From assembly GCF_009497775.1 (NCBI RefSeq), contig NZ_CP031012.1, positions 868,001-932,000 of the forward strand: a DNA stretch of 64,000 bases. Reading direction: 5' to 3'. The position numbers and the translations under genes are program-made. The stretch's first letter is position 1. Each line of letters opens with the position of its first letter. Source of the stretch: Alcaligenes faecalis (GTDB lineage: Bacteria; Pseudomonadota; Gammaproteobacteria; Burkholderiales; Burkholderiaceae_B). Of the stretch, positions 50,735 through 58,852 are shown one piece after another. The notes under the pieces were generated by a model. The model was not told the DNA's origin, made no database searches, and saw only the letters and a program-made list of their open reading frames with translations.

Positions 50735-51184
50735 GTTTTTTCCTTGTCGTTTGAAGCAAGATGCAAAAACGCTCAATGCGTTTGACAGGGCATTTGTATC
50801 AGGTTTTTGAATCGACCCGTATATTGCAGTAGGGGGGGGTGAGGAAGGTGGCTCAAGGATGACGCGATAACCAGATGGAGGTGTCGCGCTGAGTGACCTT
50901 AGGCGAAAAGTCAAGGCGGGGCGGTGATGCTCTTGGGCGGAGACCGAGGCAGGCGTGCTCGGGAAGGCTGGAGGCAAGGCGAATAGATAGGCAAGCTGAC
51001 CACCGCTTGATTGGCATGGCGCAAAAAAGCAAGCAGAGACATGAGTTGCCCCATCGACTATCTCTCGGAAATGAGTGCTGATTAACGGGTCCTACGTAGC
51101 GGCGTCGCGAACAGAAGTGCGGATAGTGTAGCGGTTACTGGAGGCGGTGAGATGGACATACGCCTGCCGCTATTGCTAAAGATC
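50735..51184. other. Upstream region of the redox operon
   Basis: This 450-bp gap holds no convincing gene. Visible elements are AAACGC-TCAAT-GCGTTT (50767-50783), an inverted repeat about 35 bp above the PepSY start, and a run of eight G at 50832-50839. The half nearest amiC is mixed sequence with several short purine-rich stretches. I find no Fur box or other operator I can name. Confidence 0.4.
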
Positions 51185-51221
51185 AAAAAAAAGCGCGGCA
51201 ATTCTCTGCTGCGCTTTTTTA
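51185..51221 (-). terminator. Terminator of amiC
   Basis: AAAAAAGCGCGGCA and TGCTGCGCTTTTTT form a stem with one G-T pair and a 6-nt loop; on the minus strand a T-run follows. It lies 18 nt beyond the amiC stop. Confidence 0.87.
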
Positions 51222-51238
51222 ATGAAGTAACCCGATAC

Positions 51239-52609
51239 TTAGCTTCGGCTGGCCAGAGCCGGAAACTCGGAAAAATACCCGCTAATCCCGGTCATGATGG
51301 CCTGAGCAATCTTGTCCTGATGCGAAGAACTACGCAGCAGACGTTCTTCTTCCGGATTACTGATAAACGCCGTTTCGATCAGAATCGACGGAATATCCGG
51401 TGCTTTCAGTACAGCAAAACCGGCACGCTCAACGCTACGCTTATGCAGGCGATTGATCTTGCCGATCTCGCCCAGCAGACGAGAGCCTACTTTCACCGAA
51501 TCGTTAATCTGCGCGGCCGTAGACAGATCCAGCAGAATCTGTGCGACCTGACGGTTGTGGGAACCCAGGTTCAAACCACCGATCAAGTCAGCATCGTTCT
51601 CTTTCTTGGCCAGCCAACGGGCCGCCGAGCTGGTTGCACCGTTCTGGGACAAGGCGTAAATGGACGAGCCGCGCGCACTAGGCTTGATCCAGGCGTCAGC
51701 GTGAATACTGATGAACAGGTCTGCTTTTACCCGACGAGCCTTTTGCACACGCACTTGCAGCGGCACGAAGAAGTCCGAGTCACGCGTCAAATAAGTACGC
51801 ATATTGGGCTGCGCATCAATCAGACGCTTCAAGCGTCGGGCGATGTTCAGCACCACATCTTTTTCACGCGTGCCACCGGGGCCGATGGCACCGGGGTCCT
51901 CACCACCATGGCCGGGGTCCAACGCAATCAGCAGAGGGCGATTGGGCGTGCCAGGCGTAGCCGCAGGCGAAGGAGAGCGCGGTGGCGTGGTAACAGGCGG
52001 AGGCGTGTTGCGGGCGACAGGCGGCAAAGTTTGCCCTTGTACCGTAGGCACAGGAGCGTCAGGCGAGTTTTGAGCCAGACTTTCCAGAACGGAAGCCAGG
52101 GGATCGTTGTCGTCCTGAATTTGCAAAGCCAGCAGCGGGTCTTGAGCTACGCGCGGGTACAAGTCCAGCACCAGACGGTACTTGTATTCGCCAACGGGCT
52201 TAAGCGTAAAGATCTGGGGAGCGACGGCCTGTTTCAGATCCAGCACCAGGCGCACGACGTCGGGGCGGTTCTGGCCCACGCGCACGGAGCGAATGTAGGG
52301 ATCGTTAGGACGGACCTTGGAAACCAGCTCCTCGATGGTGCGGTTCATGGTCAGGCCCTGGATGTCCACCACCATGCGATGGGGGTTTTCCAGTGTGAAA
52401 TGCTCTGCCTTGAGCTCGCTATCCATTTCCAGGGTAACGCGGGTGTATTCGTCTGCCGGCCAGGTACGGACGGCCACGATAGTGCTGGCATTTGCCAGTC
52501 GCGGGATGACGGGAAGCAAGAACAGCGTAGTGGCCGTGGCGACGAATCGGCGACGGGCCTTGCCGGCTGGGGCTACTTCTGCTGGCTGGGGGCGAGTGTC
52601 GTAATCCAT
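51239..52609 (-). CDS. amiC: N-acetylmuramoyl-L-alanine amidase AmiC
   Basis: AmiC cuts the stem peptide from MurNAc during septum splitting. The 456 residues begin with a twin-arginine signal (ARRRFVATATTLFLLPVIPRLANA), then the AMIN domain that targets the septum (about residues 45-160), a Pro-rich linker and the zinc Amidase_3 domain: IALDPGHGGEDPGAIGPGGTREKDVVLNIA, FISIHADAW and PSILIETAFISN. The zinc ligands H, E, H are all present. The start overlaps the end of tsaE by 37 bases, and a promoter-like sequence lies within tsaE. Confidence 0.94.
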   Translation of the reverse strand: MDYDTRPQPAEVAPAGKARRRFVATATTLFLLPVIPRLANASTIVAVRTWPADEYTRVTLEMDSELKAEHFTLENPHRMVVDIQGLTMNRTIEELVSKVRPNDPYIRSVRVGQNRPDVVRLVLDLKQAVAPQIFTLKPVGEYKYRLVLDLYPRVAQDPLLALQIQDDNDPLASVLESLAQNSPDAPVPTVQGQTLPPVARNTPPPVTTPPRSPSPAATPGTPNRPLLIALDPGHGGEDPGAIGPGGTREKDVVLNIARRLKRLIDAQPNMRTYLTRDSDFFVPLQVRVQKARRVKADLFISIHADAWIKPSARGSSIYALSQNGATSSAARWLAKKENDADLIGGLNLGSHNRQVAQILLDLSTAAQINDSVKVGSRLLGEIGKINRLHKRSVERAGFAVLKAPDIPSILIETAFISNPEEERLLRSSSHQDKIAQAIMTGISGYFSEFPALASRS

Positions 52610-53073
52610 AGCGTTCCTTTGGCGCTGCGTGCATCCAGGGTGGCCAAACGACCGTCACCACAATAATCCAGGTGTAAATCCAGATCGGGCTCGGGCAATA
52701 AATCCCCTGCTTTTTCGGGCCATTCGATCAGCACAACAGCATTGTCTTGCAAAATATCGCGAAAACCTGCGTCGACCCATTCTCGTGGATCGCTAAATCT
52801 ATAAAAATCAAGATGATAGAAGTATAAGCTAGAAACTTTATAACTTTCAAGCAAAGCGTAGCTGGGACTTTTGATACGACCGGTAACGCCGCAGGCCCGC
52901 AACAGGGCTCGAACAAAGTGGGTTTTACCGGCGCCCAGGTCACCATGAAGATGAATTCGGCCACCTGCAGGCACGCCGGAAACCTGACCGCCAAGCAGCG
53001 GAGCAAGGCGCTCGGCCAGGGCCGTGGTGGCGTCCTCGTCAGGCAAGGACAGGGTTAAAGCTTGCGGATTCAT
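52573..53073 (-). CDS. tsaE: tRNA t6A37 threonylcarbamoyltransferase complex ATPase TsaE
   Basis: TsaE drives the TsaB-TsaD complex that makes t6A37 on ANN-decoding tRNAs. The 166 residues contain the P-loop LHGDLGAGKTHFVRALL, the switch SPSYALLESYK and Walker B VVLIEWPEKAGDLLP. The middle of the gene (52790-52865) is strikingly AT-rich with rare codons (AGA, TTA, CTT) compared with its flanks. The tsaE-amiC overlap is widespread in proteobacteria. Confidence 0.94.
   Translation of the reverse strand: MNPQALTLSLPDEDATTALAERLAPLLGGQVSGVPAGGRIHLHGDLGAGKTHFVRALLRACGVTGRIKSPSYALLESYKVSSLYFYHLDFYRFSDPREWVDAGFRDILQDNAVVLIEWPEKAGDLLPEPDLDLHLDYCGDGRLATLDARSAKGTLWITTLAPSQQK
52821..52850 (-). promoter_or_regulatory. 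Possible internal promoter for amiC within tsaE
   Basis: On the minus strand TTGAAA (52850-52845) and TATACT (52826-52821) are 18 bp apart, both one or two bases from consensus, inside the AT-rich patch of tsaE and about 210 bp upstream of the amiC start. Confidence 0.4.
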
Positions 53074-53082
53074 AGGCTTGGA

Positions 53083-53979
53083 TCAGGTGGTGAGGGATAA
53101 CCACAATGGAATGGTCAAGCCAGCTAGTATAGTGCCGATCGACATGGTCAGCGCGACCAGACGGCTATCGGCTCCCATGCGAGCGGCCAGTACGTGGGCA
53201 GAAGAGGCCGTAGGCAGAGCCGCAAATACCAGTAACATCTGGCGCTCCAATGTGCTCATATCCAACACCCAGGCAATCGCCAGGGCGGCCAGAGGCAAAG
53301 CCAGCAGCTTGATCGCCGTAATCCAGCTGATCAAAGCGCCTGCCCGGCGAGAGCCTTGCAGCGACAAGGTGGCGCCCACACACAACAAACCAATCCCCAA
53401 GGCGCAGGCCCCCAGGCGGCTAAAGGCCAATTGAACCGGGCCAGGTACGGACAAACCGGCCAGATTCCAGGCCAGAGCGGCCACGGTAGACAGGATCAGG
53501 GGATTTTTAAGCAGCTCGATGGCAATGCGGCCTTGCTGCCCACGCGCCAGTACGGTTACCGCCACCATATTGGCCATGGGAACAGAAAAGCCCACCAGCA
53601 AAGCCATGACAGCGACACCCGATGGCCCGGCAATCGCACTGGCCAGAGACATCCCCAAATAGGTATTGAAGCGAAATGCGCACTGTGTCAGGGCTGCGTG
53701 CTGCAGATGCTCGGGTTTCAGAATGGGCAGGGCCAGCCAGGCCAGTATCGTGCCCACGGCAATTAAAACAGCCGCGGCCACCAGTAAAGGCCAGGTATCA
53801 CCCAGATTGAGCGGGATGCGAGTAATGGAATCAAACAGCAGGGCTGGAAACAGGACGTAATAGACCAGCTTTTCTGCGCCCTGGAAAAAATCCCGGCTGA
53901 AATGGAAGCGATGCAGCAGTAAAGCCCCTAGTGCAATCAGCAGAAAATCGGGCAGGATCAGCGGGAATATTGTGGCCAT
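53083..53979 (-). CDS. AEC family transporter (auxin efflux carrier type)
   Basis: A 298-residue inner-membrane protein with about ten helices, matching the auxin-efflux-carrier family (FPLILPDFLLIALGALLLHRF, FNTYLGMSLASAIAGPSGVAVMALL, LPTASSAHVLAARMGADSRLVALTMSIGTILAGLTIPLWL). Bacterial relatives move malate, malonate or other carboxylates, which would fit the malate-linked genes nearby, but that is inference. It precedes tsaE by nine bases on the same strand, so it may be the first gene of the operon AEC-tsaE-amiC. Confidence 0.87.
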   Translation of the reverse strand: MATIFPLILPDFLLIALGALLLHRFHFSRDFFQGAEKLVYYVLFPALLFDSITRIPLNLGDTWPLLVAAAVLIAVGTILAWLALPILKPEHLQHAALTQCAFRFNTYLGMSLASAIAGPSGVAVMALLVGFSVPMANMVAVTVLARGQQGRIAIELLKNPLILSTVAALAWNLAGLSVPGPVQLAFSRLGACALGIGLLCVGATLSLQGSRRAGALISWITAIKLLALPLAALAIAWVLDMSTLERQMLLVFAALPTASSAHVLAARMGADSRLVALTMSIGTILAGLTIPLWLSLTT

Positions 53980-53996
53980 GATGACGGTAAATAGAA

Positions 53997-54029
53997 GCAG
54001 ATATAGGTATATCCCCTGTAGGTATCTGC
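53997..54029. promoter_or_regulatory. Inverted and direct repeats ahead of the Bug protein gene
   Basis: GCAGATA (53997-54003) pairs with TATCTGC (54023-54029). Inside lie two direct copies of TAGGTAT (54004-54010 and 54019-54025), 15 bp apart. The layout suits an operator in the divergent gap between the AEC and Bug genes. Confidence 0.45.
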
Positions 54030-54078
54030 TTTCAGAATTAACAATTAATGGGGTTTAGCTGCGCTATTATTGGTTGGT

Positions 54079-54095
54079 TCCCCTTACCCAGGGGA
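54079..54095. promoter_or_regulatory. Palindrome TCCCCT-N5-AGGGGA
   Basis: A perfect six-base inverted repeat with five-base spacer in the Bug gene leader, 36 bp upstream of the start codon. It may be an operator or a short mRNA hairpin. Confidence 0.4.
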
Positions 54096-54130
54096 TGGAT
54101 CTACAAAAAGACTAAAGAGGAGATGTTCCC

Positions 54131-55126
54131 ATGATAGAGAAGTTTCCCAAGAAATTTGCGCTGCTATCCCTTTGTGCAAGTTTGTCCATGATCGGCACGG
54201 CGAATGTCGCTCATGCTCAAGCGGATTATCCTAACCAGGCAATTCGCGTCATTGTTCCTTTTGCACCCGGTGGCTCCACCGATATTGTGGCGCGTATTGT
54301 GACCAAAGGCATGAGCGAAGTGCTGGGCCAGTCCATGGTTGTAGAAAACAAGGGCGGTGCTGGTGGCGCTATTGGAGCGGCAGAAGCTGCTCGCGCCAAA
54401 CCTGATGGCTATACCTTGTCGATTGCCACTATTTCGACGCTGGCCGTGAATCCCGCTTGCCGCCCCAATGATTTGCCTTACGATCCCTTGAAAGATTTTG
54501 TGCCGGTCAGCAACTTTGCCAACCTGCCCAACGTGATCGAGGTCAATCCCAAATTTCCGGCACAGAACTTCAAGGAGTTCGTGCAGCAGCTGAAAGACAA
54601 CCCCGGTAAATACTCCTACGGCAGTTCGGGTACCTGCTCGGTGCTGCACTTGTTTGGCGAAGCCTTCAAGCTGGAAACCGGCACTGACATCGTGCACGTG
54701 CCTTACCGTGGAGCCGGCCCGGCTGTGACGGATGCGGTGGGCGGCCAGATCAATGCCATGTTTGATAACCTGCCTTCGTCCATGGCCCAGATCCAGGCTG
54801 GCAACTTGCGCGCACTGGCCATTGCCTGGCCCGAGCGTCTGCCTGCTCTGAAGGATGTGCCTACCCTGGCCGAAGAAGGTTACCCGCAACTGAACAGCCC
54901 GGCCTGGTACGGTCTGCTGGCTCCCAAGGGTACACCTCCTGAAATCGTTGCCAAGTTGCATGCCGCTGCTGCGGAAGCCTTGAAGAAGCCCGAAATTATT
55001 TCGGCTCTGGAAAAGCAGGGTGCAACACCGTCGGGCAACTCGCCTGAAGAGTTCGCCAAGGAAATCAAGGAGCAATACGACTGGGCTCACGACGTGGTCA
55101 AGAAAGGCAATATCAAGCTGGAATAA
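54131..55126 (+). CDS. Bug-family periplasmic binding protein (tripartite tricarboxylate transporter type)
   Basis: A 331-residue solute-binding protein with signal peptide ending HAQA near residue 30 and the Bug/TctC core YPNQAIRVIVPFAPGGSTDIVARIV, VENKGGAGGAIGAAEAARAKPDGYTL and HVPYRGAGPAVTDAVGGQINAMFDNLPS. Bug proteins bind carboxylates or amino acids; Alcaligenaceae carry many copies, most without linked TctAB membrane genes, as here. Two cysteines (in NPACRPND and SGTCSVLH) could form a disulphide. AGAGGAG precedes the ATG. The ligand is unknown. Confidence 0.9.
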   Translation: MIEKFPKKFALLSLCASLSMIGTANVAHAQADYPNQAIRVIVPFAPGGSTDIVARIVTKGMSEVLGQSMVVENKGGAGGAIGAAEAARAKPDGYTLSIATISTLAVNPACRPNDLPYDPLKDFVPVSNFANLPNVIEVNPKFPAQNFKEFVQQLKDNPGKYSYGSSGTCSVLHLFGEAFKLETGTDIVHVPYRGAGPAVTDAVGGQINAMFDNLPSSMAQIQAGNLRALAIAWPERLPALKDVPTLAEEGYPQLNSPAWYGLLAPKGTPPEIVAKLHAAAAEALKKPEIISALEKQGATPSGNSPEEFAKEIKEQYDWAHDVVKKGNIKLE

Positions 55127-55150
55127 GCCTTGGACTGTAAACGTCAGCCA

Positions 55151-55181
55151 TAAAAAAACCGGCCTTCACAGGCCGGTTTTT
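55151..55181. terminator. Bidirectional terminator between Bug and maeB
   Basis: AAAAACCGGCCT and AGGCCGGTTTTT with loop TCAC, with A- and T-runs either side. It serves the convergent Bug gene and maeB. Confidence 0.92.
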
Positions 55182-55198
55182 TATTTCAGCCCCAAGGC

Positions 55199-57487
55199 TT
55201 AGCTGCGATTGGCTTGCAGCACGGTCAAGGCCGTCATATTGATAATGCGGCGTACGGTCGAGCTGTAAGTCAGGATGTGCACAGGAGCATTGGCGCCCAT
55301 CAGGAAAGGGCCGATGGCCACGTTGCTGCCAGCAGCGGTTTTCAGCAGGTTGTAGCTGATGTTGCCAGCGTCCACGTTCGGGCAGACCAGCAGGTTGGCC
55401 GAGCCTTTCAGCGAGGAGTTCGGCAAAGTGCGGCTGCGCAGGGCTTCGTCCAGCGCGCAGTCGGCGTGCATTTCGCCGTCCACTTGCAGGTCGGGGGCCT
55501 GTTCATGAATCAGCTTCAGGGCTTCGCGCATCTTGGGACCGGAAGCGGCCGAGTCCGAACCGAAGTTGGAGCGCGACAGCAGGGCCACCTTGGGTTCCAG
55601 GCTCAGCGTGCTCAACATGCGGGCCGCTTCAATCGTGTATTCCGCAATTTCCTGTGCGTTCGGATCGTCGTTGACGTGCGTGTCGGTCAGGGCAACCGTG
55701 CGCTCGCCCAGCAGCAGGATGTTCATGGCGGCGTACACGCTGGAGTCGGGTTTGCGACCGATCATCTCGTCGATGTAGCGCAGGTGGTTGTGGTAGGAGC
55801 CGATGGTGCCGCAGATCATGCCATCAGCATCGCCCAGGTGCACCATGGTCGAGCCAATCAGGGTCAGGCGGCGACGCATTTCCACGCGGGCCATTTCCTT
55901 GCTGATACCGCGACGGCACATTTTTTCCCAGTACGTTGTCCAGTACTGGTGGAAACGGTCGTCGGACTCGGGGTTGGTCACTTCCACATCCACGCCCAAA
56001 CGCAGGCGCAGACCAAATTTCTTGATGCGGGACAGCAGCACGGCAGGGCGGCCAACCAGAATCGGGTGAGCCAGCTTCTCGTCCACAATCACTTGCACGG
56101 CACGCAGAACGCGTTCTTCTTCACCTTCGGTAAAGACGATGCGAGCCTTGCCGCCTTCGCGTACCAATTGCTTGGCCACGGCAAACACGGGCTTCATGAA
56201 TGCGCCGGAGTGGTAGACGAACTGCTGCAACTTGGCGATGTAGCCTTCCAGGTCAGCGATAGGGCGGGTTGCCACGCCTTCTTCCATGGCGGCCTGAGCC
56301 ACGGCGGGGGCGATACGCACGATCAGACGTGGGTCGAATGGCTTGGGAATCAGGTAATCGGGGCCAAAGCTCAAACCGTAACCACCGTAGGCAGCGGCCA
56401 CGGCTTCGTCTTGCTCTTCTTCAGCCAGGGCGGCAATCGCGCGGGCAGCCGCTTTTTCCATGCCACGGGTAATCGTGGTCGCACCCACATCCAGCGCACC
56501 GCGGAAGATGTAGGGGAAGCACAGCACGTTATTGACCTGGTTCGGGAAGTCCGAACGGCCGGTTGCCATGATCACGTCGTCGCGAGCGGCTTTGGCCACT
56601 TCAGGCAGAATTTCGGGAGTGGGGTTGGCCAGTGCCATCACGAAAGGACGGTCTGCCATTTTTTGCAGCATTTCAGCTTTCAGCACGCCACCGGCGGACA
56701 GGCCCACGAACACGTCAGCGTTTTCGATCACATCGGCCAGCTTGCGGGCTTCGGTTTCTTTGGCGAAACGGGCCAGCTCAGGCACTTGATGACCGGGGCG
56801 ACCTTTGTAGACCACGCCATCAATGTCCGTGACCCAGACGTTTTCTTCAGGCAGACCCATATCCACCATCAAGTCCAGGCAAGCCAACGCGGCTGCACCG
56901 GCACCGGAGGTCACAACCTTGATCTTCTTGATGTCTTTGCCGACGACTTTCAGGCCGTTCAGGAAAGCGGCCGTCACACAAATGGCGGTGCCGTGCTGGT
57001 CGTCGTGGAAGACGGGGATGTTCATGCGTTCGCGCAGCTTGCGCTCCACTTCAAAACACTCGGGTGCCTTGATGTCTTCCAGGTTGATGCCACCAAAAGT
57101 AGGCTCCAGACCGGCGATGATATCTACCAGCTTGTCGGGATCGGTTTCATTGATCTCGATGTCAAACACGTCCAGACCAGCAAACTTCTTGAACAGAACG
57201 GCCTTGCCTTCCATCACGGGCTTGGAGGCCAGGGCACCAATATTGCCCAGACCCAGCACAGCGGTACCGTTGGAGATCACACCCACCAGATTGCCACGGC
57301 CGGTGTAGCGGAAGGCGTTTTTCGGGTCGACCACGATTTCTTCGCAGGCGGCAGCAACACCAGGGGAATAGGCCAGGCCCAGGTCACGTTGGCTGACCAG
57401 GGGTTTGGTCGCGGCAATGGTGACTTTGCCGGGAATGGGGAACTCGTGGTAATCCAGGGCGGCTTGTCGATCTACAGGTGAACTCAT
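55199..57487 (-). CDS. maeB: NADP-dependent malic enzyme, malic enzyme-phosphotransacetylase fusion
   Basis: MaeB decarboxylates malate to pyruvate with NADP+. The 762-residue chain has the malic-enzyme catalytic domain ([36 protein letters not shown]) and NADP domain ([21 protein letters not shown]) in the first 430 residues. The rest is a phosphotransacetylase-like domain ([59 protein letters not shown]) that in E. coli MaeB acts in regulation by acetyl-CoA. The start at 57487 has AGAGGACACG upstream; a frame 24 codons longer is rejected. It is divergent from a LysR gene. Confidence 0.94.
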   Translation of the reverse strand: MSSPVDRQAALDYHEFPIPGKVTIAATKPLVSQRDLGLAYSPGVAAACEEIVVDPKNAFRYTGRGNLVGVISNGTAVLGLGNIGALASKPVMEGKAVLFKKFAGLDVFDIEINETDPDKLVDIIAGLEPTFGGINLEDIKAPECFEVERKLRERMNIPVFHDDQHGTAICVTAAFLNGLKVVGKDIKKIKVVTSGAGAAALACLDLMVDMGLPEENVWVTDIDGVVYKGRPGHQVPELARFAKETEARKLADVIENADVFVGLSAGGVLKAEMLQKMADRPFVMALANPTPEILPEVAKAARDDVIMATGRSDFPNQVNNVLCFPYIFRGALDVGATTITRGMEKAAARAIAALAEEEQDEAVAAAYGGYGLSFGPDYLIPKPFDPRLIVRIAPAVAQAAMEEGVATRPIADLEGYIAKLQQFVYHSGAFMKPVFAVAKQLVREGGKARIVFTEGEEERVLRAVQVIVDEKLAHPILVGRPAVLLSRIKKFGLRLRLGVDVEVTNPESDDRFHQYWTTYWEKMCRRGISKEMARVEMRRRLTLIGSTMVHLGDADGMICGTIGSYHNHLRYIDEMIGRKPDSSVYAAMNILLLGERTVALTDTHVNDDPNAQEIAEYTIEAARMLSTLSLEPKVALLSRSNFGSDSAASGPKMREALKLIHEQAPDLQVDGEMHADCALDEALRSRTLPNSSLKGSANLLVCPNVDAGNISYNLLKTAAGSNVAIGPFLMGANAPVHILTYSSTVRRIINMTALTVLQANRS

Positions 57488-57630
57488 CGTGTCCTCTTGC
57501 TCAGGCGCCAAACAGGTGTTTGGTGAAATCCAGGGAAGGCGTGGCGAATAGCGCGTCACTGCCGGCTTTCAACAAGTGTAGATAATTAAACAGGCTTGGA
57601 TATTAGGGCTTATTATTACCCCATTAGTAA

Positions 57631-58632
57631 ATGCTTATGGATAGGGGTAAAGGCTTGGAAACAAACGATATCGCTCATCGCCTGGTGCAACGACTCAAGC
57701 TGCGTCATTTGGCCTTGCTGATCGAGATCGAACGCTTGGGTTCGCTGACCAAAGTGGCGGATTTAATGGCGATGAGCCAGCCCGCGGTAACCCAGGCTCT
57801 GGCCGAGGTGGAACAAGTCTTTGGCACGCCGCTATTCCTGCGCTCCTCCCGTGGCATGGAGGCAACACCCCAAGGGCAGATCGTGATTTCACGTGCTCGT
57901 GCCATGGTGCAGGACATGGAGTTGTTGAGTCTGGACTTGCAGGCGCACAGCATGGGGCGGCAAGCGCATTTGCGACTGGGGGTGATTCCCCTGGTGTCCG
58001 GCAAGCTGGTTTCCACGGCCTTGCGGGCGACCCGCCCCCAAGGACAAGTAGTTTCCGTCAGCATTACTGAAGGGCTGACGGAAACCCTGCTGGAACAACT
58101 GCGCGATCACGCCCTGGATGCGGTGGTTGCACGCAGCTCTCCGGATTTGAATATGAAAGGCTTGCGGCATGAGGCGCTATACGCACAGCAACCGCGCCTG
58201 ATCGCCAGCCGGGAGCTGGCAGGCCGACTGGGGCGGCGCAAGCTGGACTGGTCGCAATTGCAGGATCTGGATTGGATTCTGGGACCGCGCAATACCCCGA
58301 TGCGGCGGCAGGTGGCGAACCTGTTTTTACGGGCTGGTTTGCTGGAGCCGGTGCCCAGTGTGGAAACCTCCTCACCCAAGCTGATCGGGGAGTTGATCGT
58401 GAACCACTCCCGTGCCGTGTCTGTGGTGCCTACCGAAATTGCTGAAGAGCTGGTGCGCGTGTCCGGGGTGGCAATTGTGCCGTATTCCTTTGAGTGGGGA
58501 TTGTCGCCCATCGCCTTGTTTACGCGCGCTGCGGGCCCGCAGCGCCCGGTGGATAAATTATTCGCACAGGAGCTGAAACGGGTGTGTACCGACAAGACGG
58601 TGCCGCTGGAGCGAGGGGCGTTTTTCTACTAG
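57631..58632 (+). CDS. LysR-type transcriptional regulator
   Basis: A 333-residue LysR protein. The winged helix-turn-helix (LIEIERLGSLTKVADLMAMSQPAVTQALAEVEQVFGTPLFLRSSRGMEATPQG) covers about residues 25-80, and the effector domain the remainder. It is divergent from maeB across 143 bp, so maeB or its own gene are the natural first targets. The Bug gene beyond maeB is also possible, since LysR-Bug pairs are frequent in this family. The start is unsure: ATG at 57631 or 57637, or TTG at 57655, which alone has an AGGGG seven bases upstream. Confidence 0.88.
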   Translation: MLMDRGKGLETNDIAHRLVQRLKLRHLALLIEIERLGSLTKVADLMAMSQPAVTQALAEVEQVFGTPLFLRSSRGMEATPQGQIVISRARAMVQDMELLSLDLQAHSMGRQAHLRLGVIPLVSGKLVSTALRATRPQGQVVSVSITEGLTETLLEQLRDHALDAVVARSSPDLNMKGLRHEALYAQQPRLIASRELAGRLGRRKLDWSQLQDLDWILGPRNTPMRRQVANLFLRAGLLEPVPSVETSSPKLIGELIVNHSRAVSVVPTEIAEELVRVSGVAIVPYSFEWGLSPIALFTRAAGPQRPVDKLFAQELKRVCTDKTVPLERGAFFY

Positions 58633-58852
58633 TGTCGCTCTGTCTGTTGCGGGCTGATTGCTAGGGTCACATGGTGAATGCTTCATGCCGAGGGAGCCGG
58701 ACGAGATCTCGAAGCAGGATGTCATACCTGCCCAGGAAACCGAAGCAGCTCAATGGCAAGAACCACCCCCCCGTTTTGATGTCCAGAAATCTGGGAGGGG
58801 GGGCGGTGTACAGCGGCCTGCTTAGTGCTGCCTGGGCTATGCAAGCAGCGGC
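58633..58852. other. Convergent gap with nested C7/G7 hairpin
   Basis: No gene is convincing here. CCCCCCC (58766-58772) and GGGGGGG (58797-58803) bracket CCAGA-AA-TCTGG (58783-58794), making a nested GC hairpin between the convergent LysR and aldehyde dehydrogenase genes. There is no T-run, so it is at best a factor-dependent or blocking structure. Confidence 0.4.

Noticed and set aside
50893..51081. Small plus-strand frame in the gap upstream of amiC
   Set aside because: No ribosome binding site, Arg/Gly-rich composition and no recognisable motif.
55214..57481. A 755-codon plus-strand open frame opposite maeB
   Set aside because: It mirrors maeB over nearly its whole length, with low-complexity His/Gln/Val composition and no family signature.
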